A stretch of 64,000 nucleotides of DNA, from positions 10,001-74,000 of the forward strand of contig JBBHKE010001698.1 in the NCBI GenBank assembly GCA_037447655.1, read 5' to 3'. Shown here piece by piece: positions 35,025 through 45,539 of this stretch. The notes below the pieces were generated by a model. The model saw only the letters and a program-made list of their open reading frames with translations, was not told the DNA's origin and ran no database searches. This DNA is from Zygnema cylindricum. Lineage: Eukaryota; Streptophyta; Zygnematophyceae; Zygnematales; Zygnemataceae. The translations under genes and the position numbers were made by a program. The first letter of the stretch is position 1. Each line of letters opens with the position of its first letter.

Positions 35025-35347
35025 ATTTTCCCAAGTGTGGGACATGCCGAATCCCGGATTTTTAGGAAATCTAACAGTGACGTCCACAAACCGCCAAATT
35101 ATCCTTTCGCGTAGGTGGCGCTAATCACGGCCGTCCGATTTATTTCGGCATTTCATACGGACCGTCGAAACAAATGTCCGTACTATTTGTTTCGTCCGGT
35201 ACTAAAAGTACAACCGTTTCTATGCCCTATATACCGTAACCCAGTTAAATGCAATACCCTGCCTATAACTATTTAGATATTTATCAAACCCAATACGTCT
35301 TAGCACTAGTCCTAGACTAAATGGACAAAGCTAACGGCTAAAGTATG

Positions 35348-35392
35348 TTTGACGGACGGTAAGTACCAGGATCAATTCCTGGGTATGTCAAA
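35348..35392. other. Acceptor/T-arm-like hairpin in the downstream LTR
   Basis: TTTGACGGAC, 8 nt, CCAGG-ATCAATT-CCTGG, GTATGTCAAA. The outer stem has one mismatch and one wobble. This is the weakest of the four copies of this structure in the related LTRs. Confidence 0.55.
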
Positions 35393-36153
35393 TACCTTTT
35401 TAGTAAATATACCTATTGTCTATTCCTGTCTCTCTGAAGAGCTTAGGCAGCCATGGCTCTAGCTCCCTCTCCAGCCTTCAGTGACTACAACAAGTGTGGG
35501 GGCTTGGAGAAGGAGGTTAGAGGCAGACTGCCTCTGCTATTTTTCTATCCTAAAACAGACCTAGAAAATACATAAATATCAACACTCCCCTTATTTTCTA
35601 GTCTATTTTCCTTTCAACTCCCACAAACAAATAAACAAACATCCCCATCCTTTTTCTTTTTCTTTTTCCTTATTCCTTTTCTTTTCATAAAATATAAGAA
35701 AATACTCTCGTATTTAACACGATGCATTAGATGAATCGAAATAATAATTGCATCACACATTTAATTTAACATCCCACTTTTTATAAATCCGAGCAAAGAT
35801 TTTATCCACCTCATCACTTTTCCATCCACACACAAACCGATTTCCCTCTTGCGATTTAAACAGCCAGCCCCATCTCCAATCTGCTACATACACCCAGGTG
35901 CTAACCCTTTTACAGGCACACCTTCATCATCACTTCATTTAGTGATGTCAAACCCATTACCCCAAAAAATTGAACTTTCCTCACTCTCTCCCATGGAGAT
36001 CTTTCCACCCTCACTTTCTAAATTTATTCCAAATAAATATTTCTCTTCCCCTAAACCTTTCATAACATATTTCTCTTCTCCCCTATCCTTTAAAACCCCT
36101 TCTAGTTTCACTTCTCCCCTTTCCTCGGAATCCGTTGAAGTCTCCCTTTCCGA

Positions 36154-37464
36154 CTAGTTTTCAGTTTTTAAAATATCTATAAAATTATCCTCATTAATTT
36201 TATCTTTCCCATTTTCACTTATGGATCCTAGATCTGACTTTCTCATTTCTACGTCATTCACTCTACACTCCTCGACATCCTCAAGTACCTCCTCTCTCTT
36301 TACTTCCCTTATACCTCCAAAAGCACACTGTTGCCTTCGTGGAATTTCTGTGTACTTCTCTCTCTTCTCCATTCTACCGATGTGAAGAAGCTCCAAGATT
36401 TCTTCATCCTCTTTCTCCTCTTCCCCTTCTTCCTCCTCATTCACATACCAACTTCTAAGTTCTTCCAAGCAAGGACACTCCTCCATATAATGACCCGGTT
36501 TCCTACAAGCGAAGCAAACCCCCTTTTTCAAAGTTCCCCTTTCTTTTCCTCTCCCTCTCCTTCCACCGAAGTTTCGATAAGGTTTACCTTTGTCTTTCTT
36601 CCTCTCATCACGCTTCCGCTCGTCACCGCCGTTCCTCACATCACGCTTCCGCCAATAACCACCAGCTGTAAATGCAGTCCCCCTGTCACTTCCCCTACGA
36701 AGCTCCAAAGTGCTTTCCCTCACAAGTATTATCCCCATGGTATTGCTCCAAGTCCATGAGGATCCATCCATTCCCTGCATACGGTAAATGATGTCTTCGT
36801 ACTCATATGGGAGTTTAATGATTAGTGTATTAATCTTTCTCTCCTCAGATTCTACATATCCCGCACTAGCAAACTCAACATATAACGCAACAATATCATT
36901 GCAAAACTCTATCATGCTACCGCCTTTATAAACATACGCCTCTATTTCCTATTTTACTAACTGATGTCTCTGTATAGTCTCACTCTTATAAATCTGAATT
37001 AGTGTTTCCCAAATTTCCGAAGACTTGGTTAGATTCAAAAGAGTGATAGCTATGGACTTAGACACATATCTAAGTATGAGATGTTTTGCTATAGTGTTTT
37101 TATATTCCCAAATTTTCCTATCATTTTCTTCAGTTTTTGGTTCAGTTATAACCCCCACAAGTGGAACCGTGGCTGAGAGCCTAGCTCCCCTCACCATAGG
37201 TGTCCCTTTATCCTTCTCCCTTATTTCCCCTTCCACGGTAATGATTTTCCCTTCACCTTCCGTTGCATTTGAACTCCGGTTGGTTTTTTGGACTGCCCCA
37301 GACGATTCTCCATAGTGAACTCCTCCAAAGCCCGGTGGCGGACACCTCACTTGTCCCGAAACAATTCCCCATAAGTGCTTCTCGAAAAGCAATCCCTCCA
37401 TTGTAAACTCCCAGTAAGTGAAGTCTGTTCCATCAAACATAAGCACCCTAGATGGTGGGCTCAT
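36154..37464 (-). pseudogene. Copia-type gag with zinc knuckle and one in-frame UAG
   Basis: The capsid-like start MSPPSRVLMFDGTDFTYWEF and LLFEKHLWGIV match the Copia gag opening (FDGxNFxxWK..LW.IV). RKINTLIIKLPYEYEDII lies in the middle. The CCHC zinc knuckle is CFACRKPGHYMEEC at about 36473-36520, followed by an acidic tail ending KTEN. The frame is open for 437 codons except one TAG at 36949-36951 (context AAA TAG GAA). Everything downstream stays in frame, so it is either a single nonsense mutation or a leaky stop. The ATG lies only 3 nt inside the LTR boundary, in a GGTATGAGCCC that itself resembles the Met-tRNA priming site. Confidence 0.82.
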
Positions 37465-38539
37465 ACCTGAAATTCTATGGGCTCCATTGCCACACAGAAT
37501 TCGCAGATCAAAAGAAGCTTATCTAGATAGTGCCGACTCCAAGTTTATATAAACCCAAATGATTGACCCCTTGACAATCAGAACCCCATTACAGCTTCAC
37601 CCCTGTGAAATAAGACTTTCTGTGTGCTCAGTTCCACCACAGAATGCAAAGTTAGAATATGAGATTTGGACACATTCACCTATTTTAACTTTCCCTTAGA
37701 AATGCAGCCACCCTGGCAGGCAAACACTCTGACCGACTAAACCCCTGTGTAGCCTGGACTCCCCTGAGTCCGCAGCAACAAGAATCATTGAAATTGGTCA
37801 ACTGAATTGATGGTCATGGCTGGCCAAAGTTTGCCATTTATACAAGGTGCTCTCTGGGAGAGTCATCTACCTACCCGAAATATTCTAAGTCCTAAACCCC
37901 TCTCTAAACCCTCTAGTACTGAGGTACCGACCAATCACATTACTGTATAGTACATAAAGGTACAGATGCCGGTGTACCTTTTGTATGGTCATCGTACGAC
38001 ATGGCTAAAAAGTCAACAAATGTCCTATCCGGATTCGCTCTTATAATCTCTGGAATTCCTGCCTCCAAATCTTATCTCTCCACGTGGCGCCAAGTCATGC
38101 CGCGTCAGAAAAATGGTACGGTACAAGAAAGTACAAGTGCGGGAGTACTTTCTGTACGTACATTGTACGATTTCGCCATAGTGCGACATTTGTCACTCTT
38201 GGATTTTTTTTCTGCCGTTCTGGAAATTGCGTAATCCCTTAAGATGTCGCCACGTGTCATCCGGAGTGGTGACGTCAGCAAACCGCCAAATTATCCTTTC
38301 ACGTAGCCGGCGCTAATCACGGCCGTCCGATTTATTTCGGCATTTCATACGGACCGTCGAAACAAATGTCCGTACTATTTGTTTTGTCCGGTACTAAAAG
38401 TACATCTGTTTCTATGACCTATATACCGTAACCCAGTTAAATGGAAAAGCCCACCTATAAGTATTTAAATATTTATCAAACCATATACGTCTTAGCACTA
38501 GTCCTATACTAAATGCACAAAGCTAACAGCTACGGTACG

Positions 38540-38584
38540 TTTGACGGACGATAGGCACCAGGATCAATTCCTGGGTCCGTCAAA
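38540..38584. other. Acceptor/T-arm-like hairpin in the upstream LTR
   Basis: TTTGACGGAC / GTCCGTCAAA pair perfectly over 10 bp around a CCAGG-ATCAATT-CCTGG arm with an 8-nt gap (GATAGGCA) on one side. It looks like a tRNA acceptor plus T arm with the rest missing. Confidence 0.65.
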
Positions 38585-38654
38585 TACCTTTTTGGTAAAC
38601 ATACCTATTATCTATTCTTGTCTCTCTGGAGAGCTTAGGCAGCCATGGCTCTAG

Positions 38655-39701
38655 TGAAACTCTGAGACCTCCATAAGTCCTCAGAGTGGACAGCTTCCAA
38701 AAAGCCTCTAGGATAACCCTGACCCCTTTGTGGTCAGCAAAAATAACTGCCACCCTGACAGACAAAAACTCTGACCAACTTCACCCCTGTGAAGACAAGA
38801 CTCCCCTGATTCGATAGCAAAAAGAATCTCTGAATTTGCTCCTCGAGCAGTAAGTTATGGAGGGTCAAAGTTGACCTTTTGTATAGAAGCTCTCTGGGAG
38901 AGAGGGTCCTATCTTCTAATTTTTTCTAAGTCCTATCTCTCTCACAGACTCTATCTTCTGATGTACGGAACCAATCAGATTACAGTTACGTACGCAAAAG
39001 TACAGCTGCCGGTGTACTTTATGTACGGACACTGTACGACATGGCCTAAATGTTGACACGTGGTATGTCCGGATTCACTCCTTTAATCCTCGGAGATGCC
39101 GCGCTCCAATGTAACATAGCCACGTGTCATCCGATGTGGCGATGCCCACAAACCGCCGAATTTTTCTTCCGCGATCTCGGCGCTAATTCCGGTTGTCCGA
39201 TTAAACTCGTATTTGATCGTAGCCGTAATAAATACATGCGCGGTATTTGTTTCGCTTACGAAATCTATGCGCGGTATTGATTTTTTATCCGTACCGCAAT
39301 TCGTACTTTTGCATACCAGATCTATGTATCCCGTTAACAAGTATAGATAACTGATTTATCCTATGAATTAATGGTTAATTAATTATCGTACTATATAATG
39401 CGTAAGACTACTTCTAGACTTAACGGCTAAGGCTACCGGCTATCTACTATCTGTCGGCCGGCAGGTACTAGGATCAAATCCTGTGGCCGGCATATAACTT
39501 TTAGTAAATAATCCCCTAACTAGTATAAATTTCCCGTAAACCTCAGGATAGCCTAGGTAGCCATGGCTCTAGCTTCCTCTCCAATTTCTCAGTGACTGCG
39601 ACAAGTTTGAGAGTTTGGAGAGAGAAGTTACAGGTAGACTGCCTCGGCTTCTTTATTTCTATTCAAACCTAGAAAATACAGTAAAACCATTAATTTCTAC
39701 A
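38655..39701. mobile_element. Solo LTR, 1047 bp, sister family of the host LTR
   Basis: Starts TGAAACTCTGAGACC, ends TTAATTTCTACA, flanked by a perfect TCTAG duplication (38650-38654 and 39702-39706). Its block order is the same as in the LTR it invaded, at lower similarity. It contains its own version of the acceptor/T-arm hairpin at 39453. Confidence 0.88.
39453..39491. other. Acceptor/T-arm-like hairpin in the nested solo LTR
   Basis: GTCGGCC / GGCCGGC with one wobble, enclosing CTAGG-ATCAAAT-CCTGT. The stem sequence differs completely from the other copies yet still pairs. Confidence 0.6.
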
Positions 39702-40056
39702 TCTAGCTCCCTCTCCAGCCTTCAGTGACTACAACAAGTGTGGGGGCTTGGAGAAGGAGGTCAGAGGCAGACTGCCTCTACTCTTTTTCTATCTAGTAAA
39801 GACCTAGAAAATACCCAAATATCAACAATTGGTGGCCCTACACACTAATTTACTTAAAGATAACTATTCGTGTAGATACTACAAAAAATCCACACTAAAT
39901 TTGGTCAATATTGAACAGTTGGTGTCCAAAATTATTCTAAGTCCTAGACTTTAATTTCTAAGACTTACTAAAGCTTACTTTTCAATAGTCTCATTTTGTT
40001 CTATCGTACTAATATTGTTAGCAGGCGGTCATATTAGAGCGTTAGGGCATGGTCGG

Positions 40057-40505
40057 AGAAATCAACCTGGCGACGACAATTCGTCGTCGCCACAACAATG
40101 GAAGTTTCAAAATAGAAAAACGTGTATGTTTTATTTTTTTGTCCTTATTTAGTACAGTAAATATGAACTTTTTTTGTTCTTAGTTAGTGGATTAAATATG
40201 AATCTTTGTACACTCGATGACGCTTTGTCGTTGCATCGTTGTTGGAATCGCGGAATCATTAAATCGTGTGATTTTTTAATTTAGTTTCGTCGTCTCACTT
40301 TTGGATAATCCAAAAACAATAGGGACGCGACGACTTCTTTCTGTCACGGACCACACAGGATGTAAATATAATTTGCACGACGTTCCACTATTGGAATCTT
40401 CTAATCATTGAACCGCGTGACCTCCGTAATTCGTTTCCTCGCATGCTGTTTGAATGTTCAATATGATTGAAGTCGCGACGACTTCGTGCCGTCGCGAACA
40501 ATACA
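40057..40505. repeat. Left cluster of GACGAC/GTCGTC palindromes
   Basis: GGCGACGACAATTCGTCGTC GCC (positions 40069-40091) is a perfect palindrome. Weaker versions follow at about 40216, 40283, 40323 and 40470. Confidence 0.75.
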
Positions 40506-41110
40506 CCTTGTAAGTATATTTTGAACGTATTTATTATATGAAAACCTCACACATTTATTATATGAAAACCTCACATGTTTTTTCTTCGTTAGTACAGTCA
40601 TTTTTAGGTTAAACTTTTGTATTCTCTTATCCTTTTGTGTAGCCACCTCTTCTTCTACATTTTTTAAATCACGTGTAGCTAATTTCCATTGAGAGCAGGA
40701 GTCAACCATATAGGAGACAACGTAGTGTCTTGCCGTATCGTCGTCGCTACCCTCGATTACCTCGGCGTAATCAACAACGTCAACCAAGAGGAGAAATAGA
40801 GGGGTACGAAGGGATGGAGTGGGGAGAGAAAACCCCTCGAGGGAAAGGCAATCACCGAGGGGGTTAGGGAGGGAAAGAGATGCCCCAAAACCGTGATGGG
40901 AGCAAGTGGTACCGCAGAGGAATTAGCAAGAGAAAGCGAGGCTACCACGTTGCTACTCATCGGTTGGGTGTCGCTGTAAGGGAGGGGACATGAAAGGGAG
41001 GGGAGTGAACAGGTATTAGGGGAAGAAGTGACACCGGTTGGGGTAGGAAGGGAGGAGACCAATCTAGATGAGGTAGGAAAGGAGGGGGTTTTACCGAAAG
41101 GGGAAAAATA

Positions 41111-41900
41111 GAAAAAGGGTGAATCGATAGATTTGAGTAGGGAGAAGGCGGTAAAAGGTGAGGTGAGTAGGGAAAAAGAATATCCAAAAGAAGAGGGTGG
41201 AAAGGGGGTATTGGGTGTAGGAGGGAGGAACAAGACGATGGTAGAGGATGATGGTAGAAGTGATGCACGAGAAAAAGTAGAGAAAAAATGTAGAAGAATA
41301 AAAAAAGAATTAATACTTTTTGATGAGGGCAACGAGGAGGAAAAAGGTGATGGTGGTAGTGAAGATAATTCGTTGAGTGAGAAGAGGGAGGGGAAAACAG
41401 CATTGGGAGTGGGAATGAAGGGAAATGAGGCGACGGTCGAGGAGGATGGGGGAGGTGAGGCACGGGGAATATTAGGTAGAAAAAGGAAAATAATTAAAAA
41501 AAAGTTCAAAGGTTTTTGTGAGACCATGGAGAAGGAAGGAGTGGGTGAGGTGGCGAAGGTCGAGGGGGGTGGGGAAAGTAATGCATGGAGAATGACAGCT
41601 AGGAAGAGGGAGATAGCAAAGGGTAAACGAAAAGTGAATGATGGGGGCGACAAACTATACGTCCCCTCATCTTCGAGTAGCAATGAGAGCATCGAGGATC
41701 GCGAAGAATCGTCGGAAGACAAACCCATCCCCGAAATTTTGGAACCCACGAACATTGCGGTGTGGAAGAACGAAGATGATCCCACAACCGAGGACGAGCA
41801 AACTCCGGATAGTGAGAAGTAGCAACGTGAGGACGAATTTGACGACGAAGACGATGTGTTTCGGGCACCTCCCACGCCGAATAGAGAGAGAGCCACTGTA
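41111..41900 (+). pseudogene. Unrecognised Lys/Glu-rich coding region, interrupted by an LTR
   Basis: A plus-strand frame rich in K, E, R, D and G with two ~60-residue repeats (KGVLGVG..VEDDGRSDAREKVEKK and KTALGVG..VEEDGGGEARGILGRK), then an acidic Ser-rich stretch. A single in-frame TAG at 41820-41822 is followed by QREDEFDDEDDVFRAPPTP in the same frame until the LTR at 41904. Upstream the frame is broken. I do not recognise the family. The opposite strand is also open over much of this stretch. Confidence 0.4.
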
Positions 41901-41903
41901 ATT

Positions 41904-43038
41904 GAAATTCTATGGGCTCCATTGCCATACAGAATTCGCAGATCCAAAGAAGCTAATTTAGATAGTGCCGATCCCAAGTTTATATAAACCCAAATGATTG
42001 ACCCCTTGACAATCAAAACCCAATTACAACTTCATCCCTGTGAAATAAGACTTTTTGTGTGCTCAGTTCCACCATAGAATGCAAAGTTAGAATATGAGTT
42101 TTGGATAACATTCCCCACTTTGACTTTCCTTTAGAAATGCAGCCGCTTTGGAAGGAAAAAACTGTGACCGACTACACCCTTGTGTAGCTTGGACTCCCTT
42201 GAGTCCGCAGCAAAAAGAATCACTGAATTTGGTTAACTGAGTTAATAGTTATGGCTCGCCAAAGTTTGCATTTAATACAAGATGCTCTTTAGGAGAGGCG
42301 GCTACCTACCCAAAATATTATAAGTCCTAACTCCCTCTCTAAACCCTCTAGTACTGAGGTACTGACCAATCACAAGACTGTACCGTACAATAAAGTACAT
42401 ATGCCGGTGTACTTTCTATACAGACAGTGTACGACGTCGCCATTATGCGACATTTGTCACATCCGGATTTGTTGTCTTCTGTTCCGGAGATTCCGTAAAC
42501 CTGTATAATGTTGCCACGTGTCATCCAGAGTGGCGGAGTTCGCAAACCGCCAAATTGTCCTTTCCGCGAAGCCAGCGCTAACCACGGCCGTCCGATTGAT
42601 ATCGGTATTTAATACGGACCGTCGAAACAAATGTCCATAATATTTGTTTCGTTTGGTACTAATAGTACAACTGTTTCTATGTCCAATAAACCGTAATCTA
42701 GTTAAATGGAGAATCCTACGTGTACATGTTTATATACCTATCAAACCCAATATACCTTGGCACTAGTCCTAGACTAAACGAACAAAGCTACCGGCTACGG
42801 GTGACTTGACGGACGTCAAGTACTAGGATCAATTCCTGGGTCCGTCAAGTACCTTTTGGTACATCTACCTAAATCAACCCCTGTCTTCTCTAGTGAGCTT
42901 AGGCAGCCATGGCTCTAGCTCCCAATCCAGCCTCCAGTGACCACAACAAGTGTGGGGTCTTGGAGAAAGGAGTTAGAGGCAGGCTACCTCTGCTCTTTTT
43001 CTATCCTAATAGACCTACAAAATACTCAAATATCAACA
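41904..43038. mobile_element. Solo LTR (1135 bp) of the 33013/37468 family
   Basis: TGAAATTCTATGGGCTCC..AAATATCAACA. It lacks a ~170-bp stretch present in the other two LTRs, apparently deleted between two copies of a GTACTTTCTGTACGGACA-like motif. Flanks GTAAT and ACAAT are similar, not identical, so the target duplication has mutated or one side was exchanged. Confidence 0.78.
42805..42849. other. Acceptor/T-arm-like hairpin in the solo LTR
   Basis: CTTGACGGAC / GTCCGTCAAG pair perfectly. Relative to the 38540 copy the first pair is C-G in place of T-A, a compensatory change. Inner arm CTAGG-ATCAATT-CCTGG. Confidence 0.65.
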
Positions 43039-43040
43039 AC

Positions 43041-43750
43041 AATGGCTCCTCCGCATCCTCAACCTCCATTCCCGGTTGAGCATCCGGATTGGTTTTTCCT
43101 CCTCCCACGGGAGAGGAGGAAATTGACAGTTTTGTGGCTTGGCCCGAACATTATCTTCCTGTTGTCGAATGGCCGGAACATTGGCGACATGGTGAACCTC
43201 GACCCCCAATCCCGGACACGAATCTTTTTCCTCAAATTCTTGATACCCCCCCCCCCGATGTCACCGCACATCCAACTTGGCTTTTTATCTCGCTTGAGGA
43301 CCGAGGCTCGACCTTTGCCCATTTAAGATAATTTGATCTGGCGGATCCCCAGCTAACTTGGGCTGTTCGTGAGGAGGACGGTTTTCGGGTGAATGTTCCG
43401 GTATTGTTATGTCATCATCACTATGGGACTCCCGGTTGTACAATATCCTCAAATATTGTTGAGTAACTCCCGAGGTACTCCCTCTCCGAGATGCTCGTAC
43501 GACGGTATTGCAAAAGTTTCACAATGTGATAGTGCCTCGTCCTGGTCTATGGGAAATACAAAGGGTTCCGCCGCCAATTAACCCCCATTTACCACCTAGA
43601 GGAGATGATTTGCCACTAATAATCGCGGCACTCACTCAACAAGTGGCGGCCCAACAAGGAAAAATAAGAGTGGATCGATCACTTGATGAGGCTCACACGG
43701 TCATTCTCGAAAAAAAAGAAACGTTAGTTGATAAGTATATTTGTCTCTGA
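43041..43750 (+). pseudogene. Unrecognised Pro/Trp-rich coding remnant downstream of the LTR
   Basis: Readable pieces in shifting plus-strand frames: EEEIDSFVAWPEHYLPVVEW, PRPPIPDTNLFPQIL, LTWAVREEDGFRVNVPV and NPHLPPRGDDLPLIIAALTQ, ending at a stop at 43750. Frameshifts separate them. It probably belongs to the same gene as 41111-41900, split by the LTR insertion. No family recognised. Confidence 0.4.
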
Positions 43751-43839
43751 TATATTAACTCCTCATTCACTCTATCTCTTCCCATCTTCCACCCACTCAC
43801 TTACCTTGTGTTTTTTTTTGTTTATCTTGTTGTTTGTTT

Positions 43840-44925
43840 GACATGGCGACGACTTCACCTCGTCGCTGAACCATCGACGACTTTCTTTCGTTGGTGAATC
43901 TTCAATAGGCACTGGATATCTGAACCAGCGACGACTTTCTATCGTCGCTGAACGTTTAATAGGCTACGGATACTTTAACCGGCAACGACTAACTGTCGTC
44001 GCTCGTCGCTGAAGGTTGAATAGGCACGAGATACCTGAACCAGCGACGACGAACATTCGTTGCTGAATTTAGCGACGACTGTTGGTCGTCGTTGAACAAA
44101 TTTTTTTTATATATATATAATATATAATTTGGATAATGGGCGTTTGCATAAATTTTAAATAATAGTGTGGATTTTTTTGGCCTTTATTTTGTAGTTTTAT
44201 ATTGGCAGGCTAATATTTGTACTTTTCTTTTATTGCGTATGCAGTATACATTGTATTTTTTCCTTTCACATTGAATATTATATATCCCGCTTTGTTTTAT
44301 TTTTTTCGTATTTTGTCTTCGCAAATTGAATGGCCAGAATAATGGATAAAATGTATTTGTAGTGATGTTGAAAAGACGTATTCAAAATTGTAGTTTCATG
44401 CTGCCATTCAGCAACGATATATTGTCGTCACTCATTGGCCGAATATGAAATAAACCATTCAGCGACGACATAGCGTCGTCGCTGGATGGCAGAAGTCATA
44501 GTATGCCATAAAGATAACATGGGTAAAAGAGAGAGAAATATAAAACATTGAGACCATGTGAGAGGAAGGGACAAATAATAGAGAAAATGGGATAGTGACA
44601 CATAAGAAACGAGAGAAATGAAAAGCTAAATCTTAAGGATGTAAAAATAAAGTGTGAATCACAAAAACACAAGTCAGAGAATATGAAGACTAGAGGGGCA
44701 GATAGTGTTGTTCAGTTAAATTTTAACCAGAGATGGAAAATAAGAGACAAATAATTATGGGGTGGAGAAATGGGTTCGGCCACCTTGTGTTGACACGGTG
44801 TCGGTGCTGAATGGTGAAAAATGAAACATGCCATTCAGCACCGAGACATTCACGTCGTTGACTGGCACGATAGAAAAACATACCATTCAGCGACGATACA
44901 GTGTCGTCGCTGAGAACCATAAGGG
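43840..44925. repeat. Right clusters of GACGAC/GTCGTC palindromes
   Basis: Repeats of CAGCGACGAC..GTCGTCGCTGA with spacers such as AATAGGCACGAGATACCTGAA. At least four lie between 43840 and 44100, with single palindromes near 44410, 44465, 44830 and 44885. Confidence 0.75.
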
Positions 44926-44930
44926 AGAGA

Positions 44931-45539
44931 GGGGCCAAAAAATAAGGGAGAATGACTAAGGAAAAAAAAATGTAAAATAAAAATAGGGCGACAACGACAA
45001 AAATACACAGACAAAGAGAAAGAACAATCAAATGGGCGACAACCAAAATAGTAAACAATGGCCATACATTTCATCACGTGTATCGCATATCATTTACAAA
45101 ACATTGAGAAATAAAATCAGATCACCCGTGATTGCAACAACATCAAAATGAATTACAGTTATAAAATTATAACAATAATAGACTTGGAAACAAATTCAAC
45201 TTTTTTGCGCCTAAGAATCACAAAAAATATCACAGTAAAATAACTACAATATGTACAACCAAATACCTATTTTAAAATGTAAATTACATATTCGTCTACA
45301 TGAACAGAAAGTACATGGCCCATAAAAAATACAAATGATAATCTTATAACCTTCTCAAACTCATGTGGACATTTGTTTCGAAGTCCTAAAATTAAATGGA
45401 CTAAAGAAAACTCGATGACATTCCCACAATCCATCCGTGTTTTCCTCTGTCACAATCAGCTCAATTAATGAACTCCTTTGCCTAAAACAAGAAAATAAAT
45501 ACAACAACGGAGTTAGTTAAAAAAATTACTAACACTAAC
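44931..45539. other. AT-rich intergenic sequence
   Basis: No exon or bounded repeat recognised. Confidence 0.4.

Larger units (their letters stand above)
34562..35076 (+). mobile_element. TRIM: miniature LTR retrotransposon with a tRNA-like sequence in each LTR
   Basis: Two 229-bp direct repeats (34562-34790 and 34848-35076) start TGTTGGATTGGC and end AAATCTAACA. Between them are only 57 bp: a primer-binding site TGGTATCGGAGCCAG directly after the first LTR (plant-type initiator tRNA-Met complement with one mismatch) and a polypurine tract TGAGGGGGGG directly before the second. The 5-bp duplication GTGAC flanks the whole element, and the sister LTR has the empty site. The two LTRs differ at only a few positions, so insertion was recent. 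Each LTR holds a 72-nt tRNA-like sequence. It has no coding capacity, so it must be mobilised in trans. Confidence 0.92.
33013..35584 (-). mobile_element. Downstream LTR of the gag-only element, interrupted twice
   Basis: TGAAATTCTATGGGCTCC..AAATATCAACA on the plus strand. Interrupted by a solo LTR (33700-34436, target CTTTC) and by a TRIM (34562-35076, target GTGAC). Both targets are present once, uninterrupted, in the sister LTR (38149-38153 and 38269-38273). Confidence 0.82.
33013..39827 (-). mobile_element. Gag-only LTR retrotransposon (TR-GAG-like) with nested insertions
   Basis: Minus-strand element: upstream LTR 37468-39827, gag 37464-36154, polypurine tract ending at 35585 (AATAAGGGGAG before TGTTGATATTT), downstream LTR 33013-35584. 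After removing the nested insertions with one target copy each, the LTRs are about 1308 and 1310 bp and closely similar by eye. The internal part is only 1.88 kb and has no protease, integrase or reverse transcriptase. Gag-only elements (TR-GAG) are known from plants and depend on an autonomous partner. The outer flanks (TATGC and ATTGG) do not match, so one end may have been exchanged by recombination. Confidence 0.8.
37468..39827 (-). mobile_element. Upstream LTR of the gag-only element, interrupted by a related solo LTR
   Basis: TGAAATTCTATGGG..ATATCAACA on the plus strand. It is split at a TCTAG target by the solo LTR 38655-39701. The downstream LTR carries the uninterrupted TCTAG at 35458-35462. 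Confidence 0.82.
39840..44930. mobile_element. Unclassified decayed element with GTCGTCGC palindromes at both ends
   Basis: Clusters of short palindromes of the form GCGACGAC-n-GTCGTCGC lie at 40057-40505 and again at 43840-44100, 44395-44490 and 44815-44925, flanking a broken coding region. AAAAAATCCACACTA near 39880 is inverted at 44157-44180 (TAGTGTGGATTTTTTT). This layout of subterminal repeats around coding sequence suggests a DNA transposon, but I find no recognisable transposase. The boundaries are uncertain. Confidence 0.4.

Noticed and set aside
36154-37464. Host zinc-finger gene
   Set aside because: The CCHC knuckle plus FDGTDFTYW start, flanking LTRs and polypurine tract identify it as retrotransposon gag.
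40757-42016. 419-codon minus-strand frame
   Set aside because: It runs across the border of an LTR at 41904 and mirrors the plus-strand Lys/Glu-rich frame; the repeats are better kept in the plus-strand translation.
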